This document shows positions 8,762 to 18,181 of a stretch of 31,373 bases of DNA, piece after piece (position 1 is the stretch's first letter; each line of letters begins with the position of its first letter). The stretch is from an uncultured Bacteroidales bacterium. Lineage in GTDB: Bacteria > Bacteroidota > Bacteroidia > Bacteroidales > UBA932. Under the pieces are notes generated by a model. It did not search any database, was not told the DNA's origin, and worked only from the letters and a program-made list of their open reading frames with translations. A program made the position numbers and the translations under genes. The stretch is taken from assembly GCA_937900465.1 (NCBI GenBank), contig CALCEJ010000001.1:1-31373 (forward strand), in the 5' to 3' direction.

Positions 8762-9691
8762 ATGAGAAAGACAATCATACTTACAGCAGCGGCCGTCGCA
8801 GCGCTCACCGCCTGCCACGATTACCGCAACGATTTTATGGTGGAAGATTCCGTTTATCTTCGGAGCGCGGACCAGTCCCTCGTCGAGGAGTTTACGGTCT
8901 ATGACGCGACAAACCGCATCGGAGTCATCAAGGCCGGACGCGGATTCGAAGACTGCACGGTGGAGCTCGGAGTGGACAACGATCTGGTCGGAGACTATAA
9001 CTACGAAAACGGAACTGACTTCGTCCCCCTCCCCAAGGCATTCTACAACAGGGATGAGATTGAAGGGAAGAAGGTCACGATCGCAAAGGACGACGTCCGC
9101 GCAAAGGTGGACATCACCTGGGATTCCCGGGAACTCGTCCTCGAGATGAACGCGACCCCCGACAAATATGTCATCCCCGTCTACATCAAGAGCGCGAGTA
9201 TAGACATCCAGGAGGAGAAAAGGCTGGTTCTCGTAAGGCCCATCCTTTCAACCGCCTCCGTCCGCGACGTAAACAATCCCGTCACCTGCCGCGAGAACTC
9301 GATGGCGACAGTAAAGGTTGGCGTGACGCTCTCGAGCGCAATCAAGACAAAGGACGTCACCCTCAACCTTAGTTTCGCTCCCGCTGAACTTACGGATTCA
9401 AAGGGTAATGTTTTCACCGCAGCCCCTTCCGGGTCAATAAAACTCGTCAAGGAAAGTGTGACCATCCCCGCCGGAGACGTCGAGGCTGATGTCGAAGTGG
9501 AACTGGATATGGCCGGTGTCCCCGACGGAACTGACCGCATCGGCGGAACAGTCACCATCACCGGATGCGAAGTCAAAAAGACCTCGAACGTGGACAAGGC
9601 CCGTTCTGATGACGACGGTACCGTCATCACCTATATGCCCGTGAAAACCCCCGTTATGAACATCCTCGCAACCAAGACAAAAGCCCATTGA
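8762..9691 (+). CDS. DUF1735-domain lipoprotein, probable surface glycan-binding protein
   Basis: 309 residues with a lipobox ending at Cys18 (LTAC). The N-terminal part (about 20-165) resembles DUF1735 (the BT_3987-like N-terminal domain): VYLRSADQSLVEEFTVYDA, then VELGVDNDLVGDYN and a TPDKYVIPVYIKSA strand. A second beta-sandwich-like half follows (about 170-305). No catalytic domain is attached, unlike DUF1735-GH18 fusions, so a binding role is the simplest reading. It is placed directly after SusCD, where surface glycan-binding proteins usually are, 13 nt after susD and 2 nt before the next gene. The ligand is unknown. Confidence 0.75.
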   Translation: MRKTIILTAAAVAALTACHDYRNDFMVEDSVYLRSADQSLVEEFTVYDATNRIGVIKAGRGFEDCTVELGVDNDLVGDYNYENGTDFVPLPKAFYNRDEIEGKKVTIAKDDVRAKVDITWDSRELVLEMNATPDKYVIPVYIKSASIDIQEEKRLVLVRPILSTASVRDVNNPVTCRENSMATVKVGVTLSSAIKTKDVTLNLSFAPAELTDSKGNVFTAAPSGSIKLVKESVTIPAGDVEADVEVELDMAGVPDGTDRIGGTVTITGCEVKKTSNVDKARSDDDGTVITYMPVKTPVMNILATKTKAH

Positions 9692-9693
9692 CA

Positions 9694-10983
9694 ATGAAAA
9701 GGATCCTTGCAGCAGCAGCCGTCTCCGCGCTTATTCTCTCCTCCTGCGGGCAGAGCTCCCGGATCGAGGCCCTCCGGGCGGAGAACGAAGCCCTGAAGGC
9801 AGAAAAGCATACTCTCGAGCTCGCGCTGAAAGCTTACGTCGAACAGATTGACGTAATCTACAAACTTCCCCGCGAACCAAGGCTCGTCAAGCAGCCTCCA
9901 GTGCTGTTCACCGATATGGTCCTCTGCTACGGCGGAAGCCCCTCGAGGGGAGCCCTCGGCGTATGGGACAAGGAACGCTTCAGCGCTTCCGTAACCTATA
10001 CGGATCCGGAGGGGAAGGAGAAGTGGCTCTACGACGGTTTCCTCGCCATAGAGCCGCGTCTTTGGGGCCGTCCCTCCGGGGATCCGGAGAACGTCGCCCT
10101 CGCAGGCGAGGATATGGGCGGAATGGAGATGTCCGGACACAAGGAACACTGGAAGGAACTGATTGACTACTGGATGGCCCCCGGGAACGGATTCCACGCC
10201 CTTGAAGAGGCTGTTGCCGATGCCGCGTCGCGGCTTGGCGAGCCCCCTTACAAAAGGAAAGTCGTTATGAACCTCCCGGACGCCGTACTCCACGAATACT
10301 TCGAGATCCTCGACTCCAGAACGGCATACTGGGGCGAACTGGACGGAAGGGAGATGGATTTCGCCGTCCCCGAGGACCGCGCCGCCGCCTGCAAGTGGTA
10401 TATCGACACTATGAACGAGGCTTTCAAGGCTGCAGGATTCAAATACATCGAGCTTATCGGCTACTACATCCATTCCGAGGAAATCCCCACCCCCACCCGC
10501 GGGTGGAGATGGGGCTGGAAGAAACTGGACGTATATCTTCCGATGGTCTCCGACTACCTTCACAGCAAGGGGCAGTACCTGACCTGGATCCCCTATCGCG
10601 AAGCCGCAAGCTACGACAGGACCGGGGAACTGGGAATCGACTATACCTGGATGCAGCCTAACTACTACTGGGAAGGCGACCGCTATCCTTGGGACGAGTC
10701 AATGAAGATGATAATGCAAAACGGACTCGGGATGGAATTCGAGTTCGACGACCGTCTTCTGGAATCCAGTCCCGAGAGCGCGGAGCAGCGCCGCCGCTTC
10801 TACCTTTATATAGACTACGCCAAGCGGAGCGGCCTCTACGGGACCCGTTCCTTCACCTATTTCCAGGACACGGACACTATGCGGAACCTTCTCCGTTCGG
10901 ACAACCCCTCGGACCGCAAAGTCTATGATGACCTGTGCTCCTTCGTAGCAGACAACCCCTTAAGAAAGAAAGTCAAAAGATGA
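9694..10983 (+). CDS. DUF4855 lipoprotein A, putative glycoside hydrolase
   Basis: 429 residues from ATG 9694; a TTG at 9688 is in frame but only adds two residues. Lipobox ends at Cys18 (LSSC). Residues 21-47 form a short coiled coil rich in Glu, Leu and Lys heptads, then the DUF4855 domain: LFTDMVLCYGG, EKWLYDGFLAIE, MNLPDAVLHEYFEI, TAYWGELDG, YYIHSEEIPTPTRGW and GMEFEFDD. Glu262/263 (SEE) and Glu348/350 (MEFEF) lie at ends of predicted strands and are conserved in the next gene. Family activity is unknown to me; a sugar-cleaving barrel is inferred from context and motif placement. No acidic residue follows closely after the lipid Cys, so surface export is less clear than for its neighbours. 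The stop overlaps the next start (ATGA). Confidence 0.75.
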   Translation: MKRILAAAAVSALILSSCGQSSRIEALRAENEALKAEKHTLELALKAYVEQIDVIYKLPREPRLVKQPPVLFTDMVLCYGGSPSRGALGVWDKERFSASVTYTDPEGKEKWLYDGFLAIEPRLWGRPSGDPENVALAGEDMGGMEMSGHKEHWKELIDYWMAPGNGFHALEEAVADAASRLGEPPYKRKVVMNLPDAVLHEYFEILDSRTAYWGELDGREMDFAVPEDRAAACKWYIDTMNEAFKAAGFKYIELIGYYIHSEEIPTPTRGWRWGWKKLDVYLPMVSDYLHSKGQYLTWIPYREAASYDRTGELGIDYTWMQPNYYWEGDRYPWDESMKMIMQNGLGMEFEFDDRLLESSPESAEQRRRFYLYIDYAKRSGLYGTRSFTYFQDTDTMRNLLRSDNPSDRKVYDDLCSFVADNPLRKKVKR

Positions 10984-12557
10984 AATTTCCCCTGAGAATA
11001 ATCTCCACGGCGATAATGTTCGCGGTTATGGTCCTCTCCTGCTCGAACAGGGAGAACCCGGAGCCGCGAAAGGGCAATCCTGCCATAAACGTCAGCGTCG
11101 ATTCCGTAGGAAACGACTTCGTACGCCTTAAGATCCAGGCCGTGAACTTCGAGAAGGTCCATCTTCTCGCGGTCCCGGACGGCGGAAGCGCTCCCGCTGA
11201 CGCCAAGGCTCTCGCGGAGTCCGGAATCCAGGGATCGACCGGCCTTTACAGGTACGAAAACCTCACAAGCGAGACTTCCTACGCTTTATATTTCGCGGCA
11301 GAAGGCAGCGGCGGAGTTTTCAGCAAGATGGGCTCGCTCCCTTTCAAGACTCTGACCGGGTCGCTCTATGAGTGGGAAAAGGCGCGGAGCGGCGTCCCCT
11401 TCTTCGCTGACCTTGTCCTTACGTACGGCTTCCTCAACAGGAATCCGAAGTACTGGTCTGAGGAAAGGCTCCGCAGTATGGTATCCTGGACGGATCCGGA
11501 AACCGGAGAGGAGAAGTGGCTCTTCGATGCGTTCCTCGCTCTGGAGATGAGGACTCCGAGCTACCCTCCCCACACCTTCGGTGTAGGCGTAAGGGACTGG
11601 GACGACAAGAGTATCGGGATGCTTGCAGGGAACAAGGAGGACGCAACCGCATTCCTCGACTACTGGTTTATGGACGGCAACGGATTCACGGCCCTCGACA
11701 ACGTCGTCGGAGAGGTTGCCGCAAGGATAGGCTCCCCCGCAACGTCCAGGAAGGTGATCGTAATGATGCCGGACCTTTCCGTCCACGAGCGCTACGACGT
11801 CCCCACCACCCCCACGACATACTGGGGCGAAGTGAACGGACGGAGGCTGGATTTCTCGAACGTCGAGGACCGGAGGATGGGCTATTACTGGTTCATCGAC
11901 GAGGTCAGGAAGCGCTTCTACGAGAAAAACTATCAGAACATAGAGCTCGGAGGCTTCTACATTATGAGCGAGGAACTCCCTTCGATGCGTGACGGCAAAG
12001 GAGGAAGGGGCGGAGATATGATAGACGGACAGCTCAGGGACGGATGGGAAGTCCTTGCAAAGGCCTGGGATGACGTCTTCCCCGCCGTCTCCAACTATAT
12101 CCACCAGTATCACGAGGCCGTCGTCTGGATCCCCTACCGCAGCGCGGCCGGATACCGCTATTGGAAGGAATTCGGCATCGACTATGCCTATATGCAGCCC
12201 AACACCTTCTGGGACACAAAAGGCGTCAATCCGATGTCCACCTTCTTCGGCCAGATATCCACTTACGACCTCGCGATGGAACTCGAGTTCGACGACAGGA
12301 TGATGCCCTCCCCCGTTGACCGTAGCGCCTCCGACTACAACGAAGGCGAAGACTACAAGACATACCAGGCCCGCTGGCGCAGTTACATCGAAGGGATGCA
12401 GAGTTCCGGCGTCTATGGAGTCAAGCCTATCGCAGTTTATCAAGATACAGATACATTCAATCACCTCCGGAAGAGTTCCTACAAGGAAGACATCGATGCC
12501 TTCAACGAACTCTGCCGCCTTATAGCAGAAGACCCCCTGAAAGCAAAGAACAGATAG
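10980..12557 (+). CDS. DUF4855 lipoprotein B with N-terminal fibronectin-like domain
   Basis: 525 residues from ATG 10980, which overlaps the previous stop as ATGA; an upstream in-frame start at 10935 would lie inside the previous gene and precede the signal peptide. Lipobox ends at Cys21 (VLSC). Residues about 30-125 look like a fibronectin-III/Ig sandwich (VRLKIQAVNFEKVHLLAV to TSYALYFAAEGSG). The DUF4855 domain follows: PFFADLVLTYGFLNRNPKYW, EKWLFDAFLALEM, IVMMPDLSVHERYDV, TTYWGEVNG, FYIMSEELPSMRDG and AMELEFDDRMM. Glu331/332 and Glu434/436 match the Glu pairs of lipoprotein A. The two are paralogs with different front ends (coiled coil versus sandwich), so they may act on different parts of one substrate. 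Confidence 0.75.
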   Translation: MKFPLRIISTAIMFAVMVLSCSNRENPEPRKGNPAINVSVDSVGNDFVRLKIQAVNFEKVHLLAVPDGGSAPADAKALAESGIQGSTGLYRYENLTSETSYALYFAAEGSGGVFSKMGSLPFKTLTGSLYEWEKARSGVPFFADLVLTYGFLNRNPKYWSEERLRSMVSWTDPETGEEKWLFDAFLALEMRTPSYPPHTFGVGVRDWDDKSIGMLAGNKEDATAFLDYWFMDGNGFTALDNVVGEVAARIGSPATSRKVIVMMPDLSVHERYDVPTTPTTYWGEVNGRRLDFSNVEDRRMGYYWFIDEVRKRFYEKNYQNIELGGFYIMSEELPSMRDGKGGRGGDMIDGQLRDGWEVLAKAWDDVFPAVSNYIHQYHEAVVWIPYRSAAGYRYWKEFGIDYAYMQPNTFWDTKGVNPMSTFFGQISTYDLAMELEFDDRMMPSPVDRSASDYNEGEDYKTYQARWRSYIEGMQSSGVYGVKPIAVYQDTDTFNHLRKSSYKEDIDAFNELCRLIAEDPLKAKNR

Positions 12558-12560
12558 CCT

Positions 12561-14522
12561 ATGAAAAAGACCCTCCTCTCCGCCGCGCTTATTGCCGTCA
12601 CGGCCGCAGCTTTTGCCCAGTCCTCCCCTCGGGACATAATCCCGCAGCCGGTAAGCTATACCGTATCGGAAGGCGTCTCCGCCGGCGCTTCGCCGGTATT
12701 TATCCTGACGGACAAGAAATTCGCAAAGAAGATAAAGGACCTGAAGCCCTTCCAGAGGGAGGCCGCTTATGAAATTACCGTAAACAAGAAAGGTATTACG
12801 GTAAAAACGCAGACGGAACTTGGAAAGTTCTATGCCCAGCAGAGCATCCAGATGATGAGGGAAGTCAGTGACACGATTTCCTTCTGTACCGTTTTTGACT
12901 ATCCCCGTTTCCCTCACCGCGGCCTTCACTTTGACGTATCCCGCCACTTCCGCCCGAAGGATTTCATCCTCAAGCAGATTGACCAGATGGCGAGGCTCAA
13001 GCTCAATTCCCTCCACTTCCACCTTGTGGATGCCGCCGGATGGAGAATTCAGATAGACTCTTACCCCCGCCTCCACGAGCTTGGAGGCTTCCGGGTAGGA
13101 ACGACCTATATGGAATGGCAGAAATTCGGCTATAAACACGACGAGCACGGCTCCGGAGGATATTACACCAAGGATGAGCTCCGGGAAATCGTCGCCTATG
13201 CCGCCGAGCGCCATATAAATGTAATGCCGGAAATCGAAATGCCCGGCCACTCGATGGAGGTTGTCCACGCATACCCGGAAACGGGATGCCTCAAACCGGA
13301 CGGAACCCCTGTCGACTTCTCTTATGACATATGCCCCTCCTCGGATGCGACGTACGCCCTTTTCGAGGCTGTCCTTGAGGAGGTTATGGACATATTCCCC
13401 TCGAAATACATCCATCTTGGCGGTGACGAGGCTGACACCTCCACCTGGGAGAAATGCCCCCGCTGCAATGCCCTTATGTCCAGGGAAGGAATCGAGAATG
13501 TCCACCAGCTCCAGAGCCGGATGATGAAGCATTTCGAAAAATTCCTTGCCCGGCACGGAAGGACCGTCGTAGGATGGGACGAGATCATCGAAGGCGGACT
13601 GCCGGAATCTGCTGTCGTAATGTCCTGGAGGGGAACGGCAGGAGGCCAGAGGGCTACACGGATGGGCCACGACGTTATGATGTCCCCTACGGACCACTGC
13701 TATCTGGACTTCTACCAGGATGCCCCGGCCTACGAACCGGAGGCGATAGGAGGATATCTGCCCCTCGACAAGGTCTATGCTTACAATCCCACAGAAGGGA
13801 TAGCCCCCGAGGTCACGGACCGCGTTCTCGGTGTCCAGGGCAACCTCTGGACTGAGTTCGTCCCTACCGACCGCCATTTCGAGTATATGCTCTACCCGAG
13901 GGCCTTCGCAATCGCCGAAATCGCCTGGACACCGGACGGGAACAAGGATTTCCCCGCCTTCCGGGAAAGGGCGCTCAGACGCTGCGACATTCTCCGCCGT
14001 ATGGGCTACAACACCTTCGACCTCAGGAAAGAATACGGCCACAGGAAGGAATACTACAAGCCGTTCAACCACCTTGCCGTAGGAAAGCCCCTTACGTTCA
14101 ATGTCGTGGACACCACGAGCCCGTACCGTCCCAAGAACCCCGCGGAGTCGTGGCTGAACGACGGAAAATTCGGAGACTGGATCTACGGAGACCGCTGGAT
14201 GGGCTTTACAACCGATATCGATGTTACCATCGACCTTGAAAAGCAAACAGACATTCACTATATCGGGGCTACATACTTCCATCATCCAACGTACTCGCTG
14301 GGCCTCCCGGCAAAGGTCGAGGTATGGATCTCCGATGACGGAAACGACTGGACCCTTGTGAGCGAGATAGAACCCGAATGGCTTAGGGACGTCTCAAGGA
14401 CAATGCACCTCCAGATAGGAGAAGCCGTGAGCGCAAGGGGCCGTTACATACACTACATAGCTACGCGCGTGAGGCCGTGGGCCTATGCGTGGATGTTCAT
14501 AGATGAAATAGTTGTCAACTGA
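12561..14522 (+). CDS. GH20 beta-N-acetylhexosaminidase, periplasmic
   Basis: 653 residues. Signal peptide 1-19 cut after AFA, without a lipobox, so probably periplasmic. A GH20b-type N-terminal domain (about 24-108) precedes the barrel that begins at FPHRGLHFDVSRHF. The hallmark HLGGDE is at 285-290, giving Asp289 (orients the substrate N-acetyl group) and Glu290 (acid/base) for substrate-assisted retaining cleavage. Other landmarks are LHFHLVDAAGWR, MPEIEMPGHS, VVGWDEI and GVQGNLWTE. A C-terminal discoidin/F5-8C-like sandwich (about 500-653) may bind carbohydrate. It removes terminal beta-GlcNAc or GalNAc, pointing to a HexNAc-containing substrate. It starts 3 nt after the DUF4855 gene. Confidence 0.94.
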   Translation: MKKTLLSAALIAVTAAAFAQSSPRDIIPQPVSYTVSEGVSAGASPVFILTDKKFAKKIKDLKPFQREAAYEITVNKKGITVKTQTELGKFYAQQSIQMMREVSDTISFCTVFDYPRFPHRGLHFDVSRHFRPKDFILKQIDQMARLKLNSLHFHLVDAAGWRIQIDSYPRLHELGGFRVGTTYMEWQKFGYKHDEHGSGGYYTKDELREIVAYAAERHINVMPEIEMPGHSMEVVHAYPETGCLKPDGTPVDFSYDICPSSDATYALFEAVLEEVMDIFPSKYIHLGGDEADTSTWEKCPRCNALMSREGIENVHQLQSRMMKHFEKFLARHGRTVVGWDEIIEGGLPESAVVMSWRGTAGGQRATRMGHDVMMSPTDHCYLDFYQDAPAYEPEAIGGYLPLDKVYAYNPTEGIAPEVTDRVLGVQGNLWTEFVPTDRHFEYMLYPRAFAIAEIAWTPDGNKDFPAFRERALRRCDILRRMGYNTFDLRKEYGHRKEYYKPFNHLAVGKPLTFNVVDTTSPYRPKNPAESWLNDGKFGDWIYGDRWMGFTTDIDVTIDLEKQTDIHYIGATYFHHPTYSLGLPAKVEVWISDDGNDWTLVSEIEPEWLRDVSRTMHLQIGEAVSARGRYIHYIATRVRPWAYAWMFIDEIVVN

Positions 14523-14524
14523 CG

Positions 14525-15550
14525 ATGGAACTGATACTGGACCATAACGGGAAGACCCCGATTTACAAGCAGATCCTGCACCAGATGGAATCTATGATCA
14601 GGAGCGGCGAGATTGCGCCCGGGACCCACGTTCCTTCGATGAACGACCTTGCCGCAAAGTACGGAATCTCAAGGGAGACCGTAAAGAAGACCTATGGAAT
14701 CCTCGCGGAGGCCGGGCTTCTGGAGCCACGTCACGGAAAGGGCTTTTACGTGACCTCCTGGGAGGGTAAGACCAAGACCAAGGTCCTTGTCCTTTTCGAC
14801 CGGTTCAGCATCTATAAGCAGGTCGTTTACGGGGCCCTCGCTGAAAGGCTCGGGGACAAGGCGGACATAACCGTACTGGACCACGGACAGAATCCGGATC
14901 TTCTGGAGTACTTCCTTGACAAGACTCTGGACGAATACGACTATTATATCATCAGCCCCCACTTCCCCCTCGATGAGGTATCCCAGGCTCGTGGGAGAAA
15001 GCAGATCCAAAGGGTGCCCAACCGGAAACTCATAATGGTTGACCGCATCATTCCGGACTATCCGGGTAAATACGGCGCAGTCTATCAGGATTTCGAAAAT
15101 GATGTCAAGGATGGGCTCTTGGACGGACTGGACAAACTGCGCAAAGCCTCTTCCCTGAAGGTCATAACCCTCCCCACAAGCCTTTACGGAGCGGTCATCC
15201 GTAAGGGTATCGAGAGTTTCTGCTATGAAAACTACGTGCCGGTGGAGTTCCTGGACGGAACGCCTGAGACTCTTAAGGAGGGCGAGACGTACCTTATCCT
15301 CAACTCCCAGCTGGACTGGGGCCTTGCGGACCTTGCCAGAAAGATCAAGGCCCAGAACCTGTCGATCGGGAAGGACGTAAGCATAATCGGCTACAATGAC
15401 GTATACCTCAACGAGGTCGTTCTCGGCGGACTGACGACGATATCGACAGATTTCGAATTGATGGGAAAGATGGTGGCTGATATGATTCTGGAAGGCAAGA
15501 TGGAGAAAATCCACTGTCCCTTTAGAATGACGCATAGAAACACATTTTAA
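14525..15550 (+). CDS. GntR-family regulator with LacI-type sugar-binding domain
   Basis: 341 residues. Residues about 8-75 are a GntR winged helix (TPIYKQILHQMESMIRSG, VPSMNDLAAKYGISRETVKK, GLLEPRHGKGFYV). Residues about 83-341 resemble a periplasmic-binding-protein/LacI effector domain ending in SIIGYNDVYLNEVVLGG and TTISTDFELMGKMVADMIL. It has no signal peptide and is a cytoplasmic DNA-binding protein. It lies in the middle of the operon, 2 nt after GH20, so it is co-transcribed with what it probably controls. Bacteroidetes sugar loci more often use hybrid two-component, SusR-type or ECF-sigma regulators, so this choice is notable. The palindrome at 1229-1242 is a candidate target. The effector is probably a mono- or oligosaccharide, by inference. 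Confidence 0.9.
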   Translation: MELILDHNGKTPIYKQILHQMESMIRSGEIAPGTHVPSMNDLAAKYGISRETVKKTYGILAEAGLLEPRHGKGFYVTSWEGKTKTKVLVLFDRFSIYKQVVYGALAERLGDKADITVLDHGQNPDLLEYFLDKTLDEYDYYIISPHFPLDEVSQARGRKQIQRVPNRKLIMVDRIIPDYPGKYGAVYQDFENDVKDGLLDGLDKLRKASSLKVITLPTSLYGAVIRKGIESFCYENYVPVEFLDGTPETLKEGETYLILNSQLDWGLADLARKIKAQNLSIGKDVSIIGYNDVYLNEVVLGGLTTISTDFELMGKMVADMILEGKMEKIHCPFRMTHRNTF

Positions 15551-15565
15551 CGCTATACAACTGAT

Positions 15566-18178
15566 ATGAAAAGATTCCTGTATCCCCTTCTCGCAGTGGC
15601 CGGCATATTTGCCGTTGCCGCGTGCGACAAAACAAAAGAGGAAGACAAGGGAGATCTCGACGAGGTCAAGACTGTCTTTGAAATCGAAGAGATTGAGGCC
15701 CTTCCCGCTGAGTCCGGGACTTTCTCTCTCAATATTACCTCCAACGTGGAGTTCCTTGTCTCCATTCCGGAAGACATCGACTGGCTCCGCTATGTAGCTA
15801 CCAAGGCTGACGAGGCCCAGAAGAAGTCCGTCGAGTTCTCCATCGACCTGAACGAGGACGACGCAATGCGTCAGGCACGTATCTCCTTCACGAACAAGGC
15901 AGACGGCGAGCTTCTCAAGAACTTCACCATTATGCAGAAGGCAGGCGGCGGCATCGAATTCGAAATCGCTGAAGCCGAAGACGTTCCCGTCGCGGGCGCA
16001 GACGTCACCCTCGCAGTCACGTCAAACGTTCCCTTCACAGCTACCCCAGAAGTGGAATGGATTACCGTAAAGACGACAACGGCTGAATCAGTAACCCTTA
16101 CCGTCGCATCCAACGGCACTGCCGAACCCCGCGACGGAAAGGTCAACTTCTTCCGCGAAGGAACGGACAAACTCATAGGATTCGTAAGCATCCACCAGAT
16201 GGAGCCCAACGTAATCCTCAACGGCTCCGGATTCACGACCATCGAAGAGGCTATGGAAGCCTACAACGCCCTTACCGAAGGGAATGCTACCCTGACCCTT
16301 GCAAAGGGTACCCACAAGGGAGTCATCACCATCGCGGAAGGAAAGCGTCCCCTTACCATCACAGGTAACGAGGTCGCCGTACTCGACGGAACCATCGAGA
16401 TCGACCGCGTAGCCGTGACCGTCCGTGATCTCACCATCGCCCCTTCAGAAGGCAATCTTCCCCAGTTCACGACATCCTACAACTATCAGCACGGCATCTT
16501 CGTACACGCTGCCGCTTACAACACGGTGATCCAGAACGTGAAGATCGATATGAAGAACCTTGCATCCGATGCAACCGGAATCTTCCTTCTTAACGAAGCG
16601 AAGGGATGGGGACGCGACATTGTCCGTAACTGTACGGTCGACGGAGCGGACGGCCACCGTCTCATCCAGGCATACGGCGCGGTTGCATCCCTCACCGGCA
16701 ATACCTTCAAAGGCCCCTACTCCAGCTACGCGATGCGTATCGGAAACAAGGATAACGACATCATCCTCTCCGGCAACACCTTCGAGGGAACCGCCGGGTG
16801 CGCAGTCCATTTCTACAGCCTTGAAAACTCCACCGTCACCCTTGGTAACGGCGTCAAGGACAACAACAAGTTCCCCGGAACGTTCGACGCTTCTTACAAG
16901 GCTAACACTGACGTCACCGCCGGAGGCAACAGCTTCTTCCCTCCCGTGGAATACAATGACGGCGTCGTCACTGTCTATATAGATCCCGACGCCCCCGCAA
17001 CCCTCGAGCGCGTATGGGCTTACTACAACGGCGAAAAGGGAGCCTGGGACGACGAGATTACGGACCGCACTAACTGGAACAGGAATGCTGTGATCGTCGG
17101 CGACTACGTCTATGTGACAATCGCCGGCGCGGCAGACGGCCAGTACGGCGTCGCCGTATTCAACCTCTATACAGGAGAGTATGTCAGGACAATCACCCAG
17201 GGCTTCGAAAGGGTCGGAACCTTCTACACCTGCGGTATGACCAAACTCGCCGGCTACGACGGCGACGTGATCTATGTCTCGAATATGACGATGAAGACCG
17301 ACGACGACCTGATTGTCTATAAACTCACCGAACTCGACTCCGAAGGCATTCCCACCAAGGCTGAAATCGCAATGAGATACTCGATGGCCGCGATGGAAGG
17401 CGAGCGCTTCGGCGACAAGATGACCGCATACGGCGCCGGCGGAAACAACGGTGTCGTGGGCTCCGAAGAAGACGCACGGCTGTTCTTCGTCTCCTTCTAC
17501 AAGCCTTCTACGTGGAGAAAGTCCATAGAATTCGCCGTCACGAACGGAGAAGTCTCCAACACTCCCGTCGTATCCCCTTATCTTGGTACCGCTGCCGGCA
17601 GCACTACCGCAAGTATCCATATGATTTATGCCCAGACCACCAGTAACAACGCCACAAGGCAGGCTCTCTACGGCAGTAACTTCGACTTCAGGTACATCGT
17701 TACCTGGTGGTGGGACGGCGACGCTCCCGACGGCTGGTACAATATTGCGGTTGAGGACGGTAATGGCGGAAAGGTCACTAACAACGGCGAAACAGTATAC
17801 AGTGACTTCACCGGGAAGGGCAATTTCGATTCCAATGCCAATGATCCTATCCTGTTCCTCATCGGAACGGAGCGTTACATCGCTTATGTGACTGTCGAAC
17901 TCGACGGAGCGGGAAGGTCATACGGATGGCTCCGCCTTGTACACGTTCCCCTCGCCCCCGGCTCATACGACTACCACGTACTGAGTTCGATGTACAAGAT
18001 AATGGACAACGACCTCTGCTTCCAGAGATATCCTCTGGGCGATGCAGACGACTTCTACGCCACCGGAAACGAAGGCACCAACAAGACCGGATTCTGCGAC
18101 GTTATGCAGGACGGAGAGAATACATATATCATTGCCGGCATCACATCGACCGGTATGTCATTATTCAAAGTTGAATAA
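15566..18178 (+). CDS. Lipoprotein with two BACON domains, a beta-helix and a propeller-like C-terminus
   Basis: 870 residues. Lipobox ends at Cys20 (VAAC), followed by DKTKEED, an acidic stretch typical of surface-exported Bacteroidetes lipoproteins. Two BACON-like domains (about 30-125 and 131-212) are followed by a right-handed parallel beta-helix (about 215-470). The helix shows repeated short turns such as VRDLTIAPSEGN, IQNVKIDMKNLASDATGIF, VRNCTVDGADGH and LSGNTFEGTAG. The C-terminal part (about 473-870) resembles DUF4623-type repeats, probably a beta-propeller, with VIVGDYVYVTIAG and FNLYTGEYVRTI. Beta-helices bind or cleave polysaccharides, but no lyase signature was recognised. It lies just ahead of the second SusCD pair, so a surface binding role is the best guess. 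Cleavage of an acidic or branched glycan remains possible. Confidence 0.7.
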   Translation: MKRFLYPLLAVAGIFAVAACDKTKEEDKGDLDEVKTVFEIEEIEALPAESGTFSLNITSNVEFLVSIPEDIDWLRYVATKADEAQKKSVEFSIDLNEDDAMRQARISFTNKADGELLKNFTIMQKAGGGIEFEIAEAEDVPVAGADVTLAVTSNVPFTATPEVEWITVKTTTAESVTLTVASNGTAEPRDGKVNFFREGTDKLIGFVSIHQMEPNVILNGSGFTTIEEAMEAYNALTEGNATLTLAKGTHKGVITIAEGKRPLTITGNEVAVLDGTIEIDRVAVTVRDLTIAPSEGNLPQFTTSYNYQHGIFVHAAAYNTVIQNVKIDMKNLASDATGIFLLNEAKGWGRDIVRNCTVDGADGHRLIQAYGAVASLTGNTFKGPYSSYAMRIGNKDNDIILSGNTFEGTAGCAVHFYSLENSTVTLGNGVKDNNKFPGTFDASYKANTDVTAGGNSFFPPVEYNDGVVTVYIDPDAPATLERVWAYYNGEKGAWDDEITDRTNWNRNAVIVGDYVYVTIAGAADGQYGVAVFNLYTGEYVRTITQGFERVGTFYTCGMTKLAGYDGDVIYVSNMTMKTDDDLIVYKLTELDSEGIPTKAEIAMRYSMAAMEGERFGDKMTAYGAGGNNGVVGSEEDARLFFVSFYKPSTWRKSIEFAVTNGEVSNTPVVSPYLGTAAGSTTASIHMIYAQTTSNNATRQALYGSNFDFRYIVTWWWDGDAPDGWYNIAVEDGNGGKVTNNGETVYSDFTGKGNFDSNANDPILFLIGTERYIAYVTVELDGAGRSYGWLRLVHVPLAPGSYDYHVLSSMYKIMDNDLCFQRYPLGDADDFYATGNEGTNKTGFCDVMQDGENTYIIAGITSTGMSLFKVE

Positions 18179-18181
18179 CAA

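Noticed and set aside
11286..14285. 999-codon open frame on the - strand opposite DUF4855 B and GH20
   Set aside because: Same reason: the sense strand holds two well-supported genes, and the antisense translation is low in recognisable structure.
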